A stretch of 64,000 nt of DNA from Pycnopodia helianthoides (taxonomy: Eukaryota; Echinodermata; Asteroidea; Forcipulatida; Asteriidae), in the NCBI GenBank assembly GCA_032158295.1, contig CM063253.1, forward strand, positions 396,001 to 460,000, read 5' to 3'. Below are positions 61,801 through 64,000 of this stretch, piece by piece. A model generated the notes under the pieces. That model was not told where the DNA came from and made no database searches. It was given only the letters and a program-made list of their open reading frames with translations. Position 1 is the first letter of the stretch. Every line of letters begins with the position of its first letter. The position numbers and the translations under genes were made by a program.

Positions 61801-64000
61801 ACGCCAGTTGTTTTACTGAGCGTTTCGCGTTGACGAGATGATATCTACTGAAGATAGTGGAATGTATAGTGTTTGTCATACAGTTCCGCGGCACGTGTAC
61901 ACGGCGACAGATAACATACTCAACGTGATGAAGTAGACCAGATGGTACCCAGACGTTAAGAGAAGTTTACTTCCATAGACAAGGGGATCAATGTGCGAGT
62001 GTACACATCCACTGTATTGACAATGCCATCTAGAGCTGTCAGTGTGGTCATAAAATGAGCGTGATTTGGCGTGTGTTTTAAAGCAGTTTATTTGAGATGA
62101 GACTATCTGAAAGTCGAGTGTTCATAGGTAAGGGGAGACGATCATCTTACATAGAGATCTCGTTTAAGAATAACACACTACACGTGTTTAAGCGAAAGAA
62201 AGCTAGGTGCTGGATAAGTTAATTCATTTATGGGTTACGTCGAAAACAACTTACACTCCGAGGAACATATTAATAACATAGTACATACAAATGTGCAACA
62301 GGAGACAATTTCTATTGGATATTTAATCCCTTTTTGTGAAATAATGTATTACCATTGACGGTTGACATAGGTATCCAAATAGCTTTTAGTCAAAATTTCA
62401 ATCATTGTCAATTGAGTTGTGTCTACTGCAATAAAAGAAAGTGAACAGTGAACATTGTTTAACAATGGATACAGCGAAACAAAATAACTTGGACAAATAA
62501 AGTTTTTGGAAAAATAAACAAGCTGTACGCCTTTACTATAACAAAAAGCATAGGTTTACACATACAGATGTAATAGTTGTAACACTCGTCATCTTGCAAA
62601 GCACCGCTAAGTTTTTATTTAGCTAATTCAAAATGAAACATGATCTTAAGTTCACTTGATAAATGTATTTTTAAATTATTCCAAATTATCCACACATATT
62701 GCGTAAGACCTATTGTGTACAAAAAGGCCTTGGTCTATCATTAAAAGCTATAACATTGATTGATTGCATATGCATTGATTTAAGTTCTGACTGAGCGAGA
62801 CAGGCTGTTGGCATCACCACCACCGGGGACTCACGAAGGGTGGCCGGCCCTCCTCACACCTCCTTCCCCGCCCGATGGCCGCTCCGTGCTGTGAGCCCAA
62901 ACCCGGGTAAGAAGCCACAACGAGTATCAAACAGACCTTCTCCACAACCCCCGTCAATCGCGTCTACAACACGGGCACGAAATGTGGCTGTGGCGCACAG
63001 ACGACAAGGCTGAATGTCATGTGACGTGGTGTGCGTGTGTTTTATGGAACCAGACTATGTAACCATGTGGTCACGCCTCTCACAGAGAAAGAAAAACACC
63101 TGGTAAACTACAGACCTCATCAATCATTAGACGACAGCATTACTGAGCACAGAACTATTCTTACATATTGGAACAGGGTCGATTTTCATTAAACTGTTAA
63201 GCAGAAAATGTTGGTGAGCAAATTCTCTTGCTAATCAAAATAATATCGAGGAACCTGTTTCTGCTTAGCGATATATTTGTTTGCAATTTTACGTTCTTAC
63301 AAGCTTGATTGGGCCCAGGTTAGCTGCCAAACACAGTGTAATGCACGTGCATACTTTAGTCGTGTTTAGTGACCAGCAATGTTTCCTGATCTGTGACATG
63401 GGCATTATGCATCATTGGTGTTTAAATCAGAATTATTTTTCTTTGCAACTATTTGAAACTTGATACTTGGTACTAGACTATCATTTCCACGTTCAAGAAC
63501 ATTTAACCAAACAGACGTTGGAAGAGAATTTCTTTTGGCCCCTTGATTGCAATCAGTATTCACGATTGATTTTACACCCACGGTACACGGTAAGCTTGGC
63601 TTTTATGATTGTCCTTTCGTTCAACTGACCAGAAAACCTTTTCTATGCGGCCAGCTATCTTGGGATGTTAAGAAATAGGGGAATTCTTTGTCTCTTTCTA
63701 CCCTGACTACCTTCCAAACCTTGCTGTAGCGGCCAGGGTGTTTCTTGTGGTCAATTTAATCTCGGTCCGTTGGCTCCGGCCACTGGTCACAGACTGATCT
63801 TGTGACGTGACATCAGTTTAATTTGATATCTGAAGACTCAATACCTATCGCCATCCCACTGATTTGCAGAGACGAATGTATTTGAAATCAGGCATGAAAT
63901 GACCATTCATGCCTCCGGCCATCTTCACCCCCCATGATGCTACGGACATATCCACAAACCAGCCGCAAAATAGCCCAACGTCACTAAGTAGAGAGCAATA

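Larger units (their letters stand above)
56902..64000 (-). other. Presumed intron (partial) of the DMRT4/5-like gene
   Basis: Lies upstream of the DMA exon on the coding strand and runs off the right edge. No DM-domain exon is visible. It contains GC-richer islands at about 59280-59600 and 62800-63010, and a homeobox-site-like AT cluster near 58230-58290. It also has poly-A/G low-complexity DNA at 58735-58830, poly-T/A runs near 60635-60680 and a small unrecognised ORF at 60376-60615. The short ORFs here have no recognised family. Confidence 0.55.

Overview
This looks like AT-rich, intron-rich animal nuclear DNA. The best fit is an echinoderm, probably a sea star. The evidence is DM-domain (DMRT) transcription-factor exons with metazoan splice signals, a dense load of short non-autonomous repeats with TTAA-type ends (TTAAAGG...) that resemble echinoderm repeats I know, and no bacterial-style gene packing. 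Species assignment is inference. I see no convincing rRNA, functional tRNA, CRISPR or long transposase/reverse-transcriptase ORF.

Only two coding segments are secure, both on the minus strand. (1) 6437-6845 is the first coding exon of a DMRT gene: ATG, complete DM domain with all eight zinc ligands, and a GTAAGT donor. Its remaining exons should lie left of the window, so 1-6436 is read as its first intron. (2) 55930-56886 is the terminal coding exon of another DMRT gene of DMRT4/5 (DMRTA) type. It starts at a clear splice acceptor, carries a DMA domain and ends in TAA. Its DM-domain exon is not in 56.9-64.0 kb, so it should lie right of the window. On the minus strand the DMA exon comes before the DM exon. 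The simplest reading is therefore a head-to-tail DMRT pair about 49 kb apart. A single gene with scrambled assembly is the alternative, because the two intron phases match.

The ~49 kb between them is repeat-rich with no confirmed gene. It holds three copies of a ~400-bp TIR element (19.07, 31.89, 45.37 kb), degenerate copies of a second TIR family (12.8, 16.7 kb), a GAA purine tract (21.4-21.9 kb), a GA tract (28.3-28.7 kb), a 59-bp G-rich minisatellite of about 25 copies (30.1-31.6 kb), and several smaller tandem repeats. A 107-bp satellite (54.17-55.12 kb) sits just beyond the 3' end of the DMRT4/5-like gene. A foldback element lies at 5.5 kb in the presumed intron. Low-confidence leads include a Cys-rich possible exon (29.4-29.64 kb), a possible membrane-segment exon (2.74-2.90 kb), a signal-peptide-like small ORF (40.45 kb), CpG/CRE-rich promoter-like blocks (46.1 and 48.1 kb), a GC-rich island (24.94-25.38 kb) and enhancer-like AT-homeobox-site clusters near both DMRT genes.

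Biologically the window is most likely a slice of a DMRT locus. DM-domain factors act in the nucleus in gonadal sex differentiation and neuronal patterning. The long non-coding spacer is the natural place for their regulatory DNA, mixed with expanding satellites and MITE-like elements.
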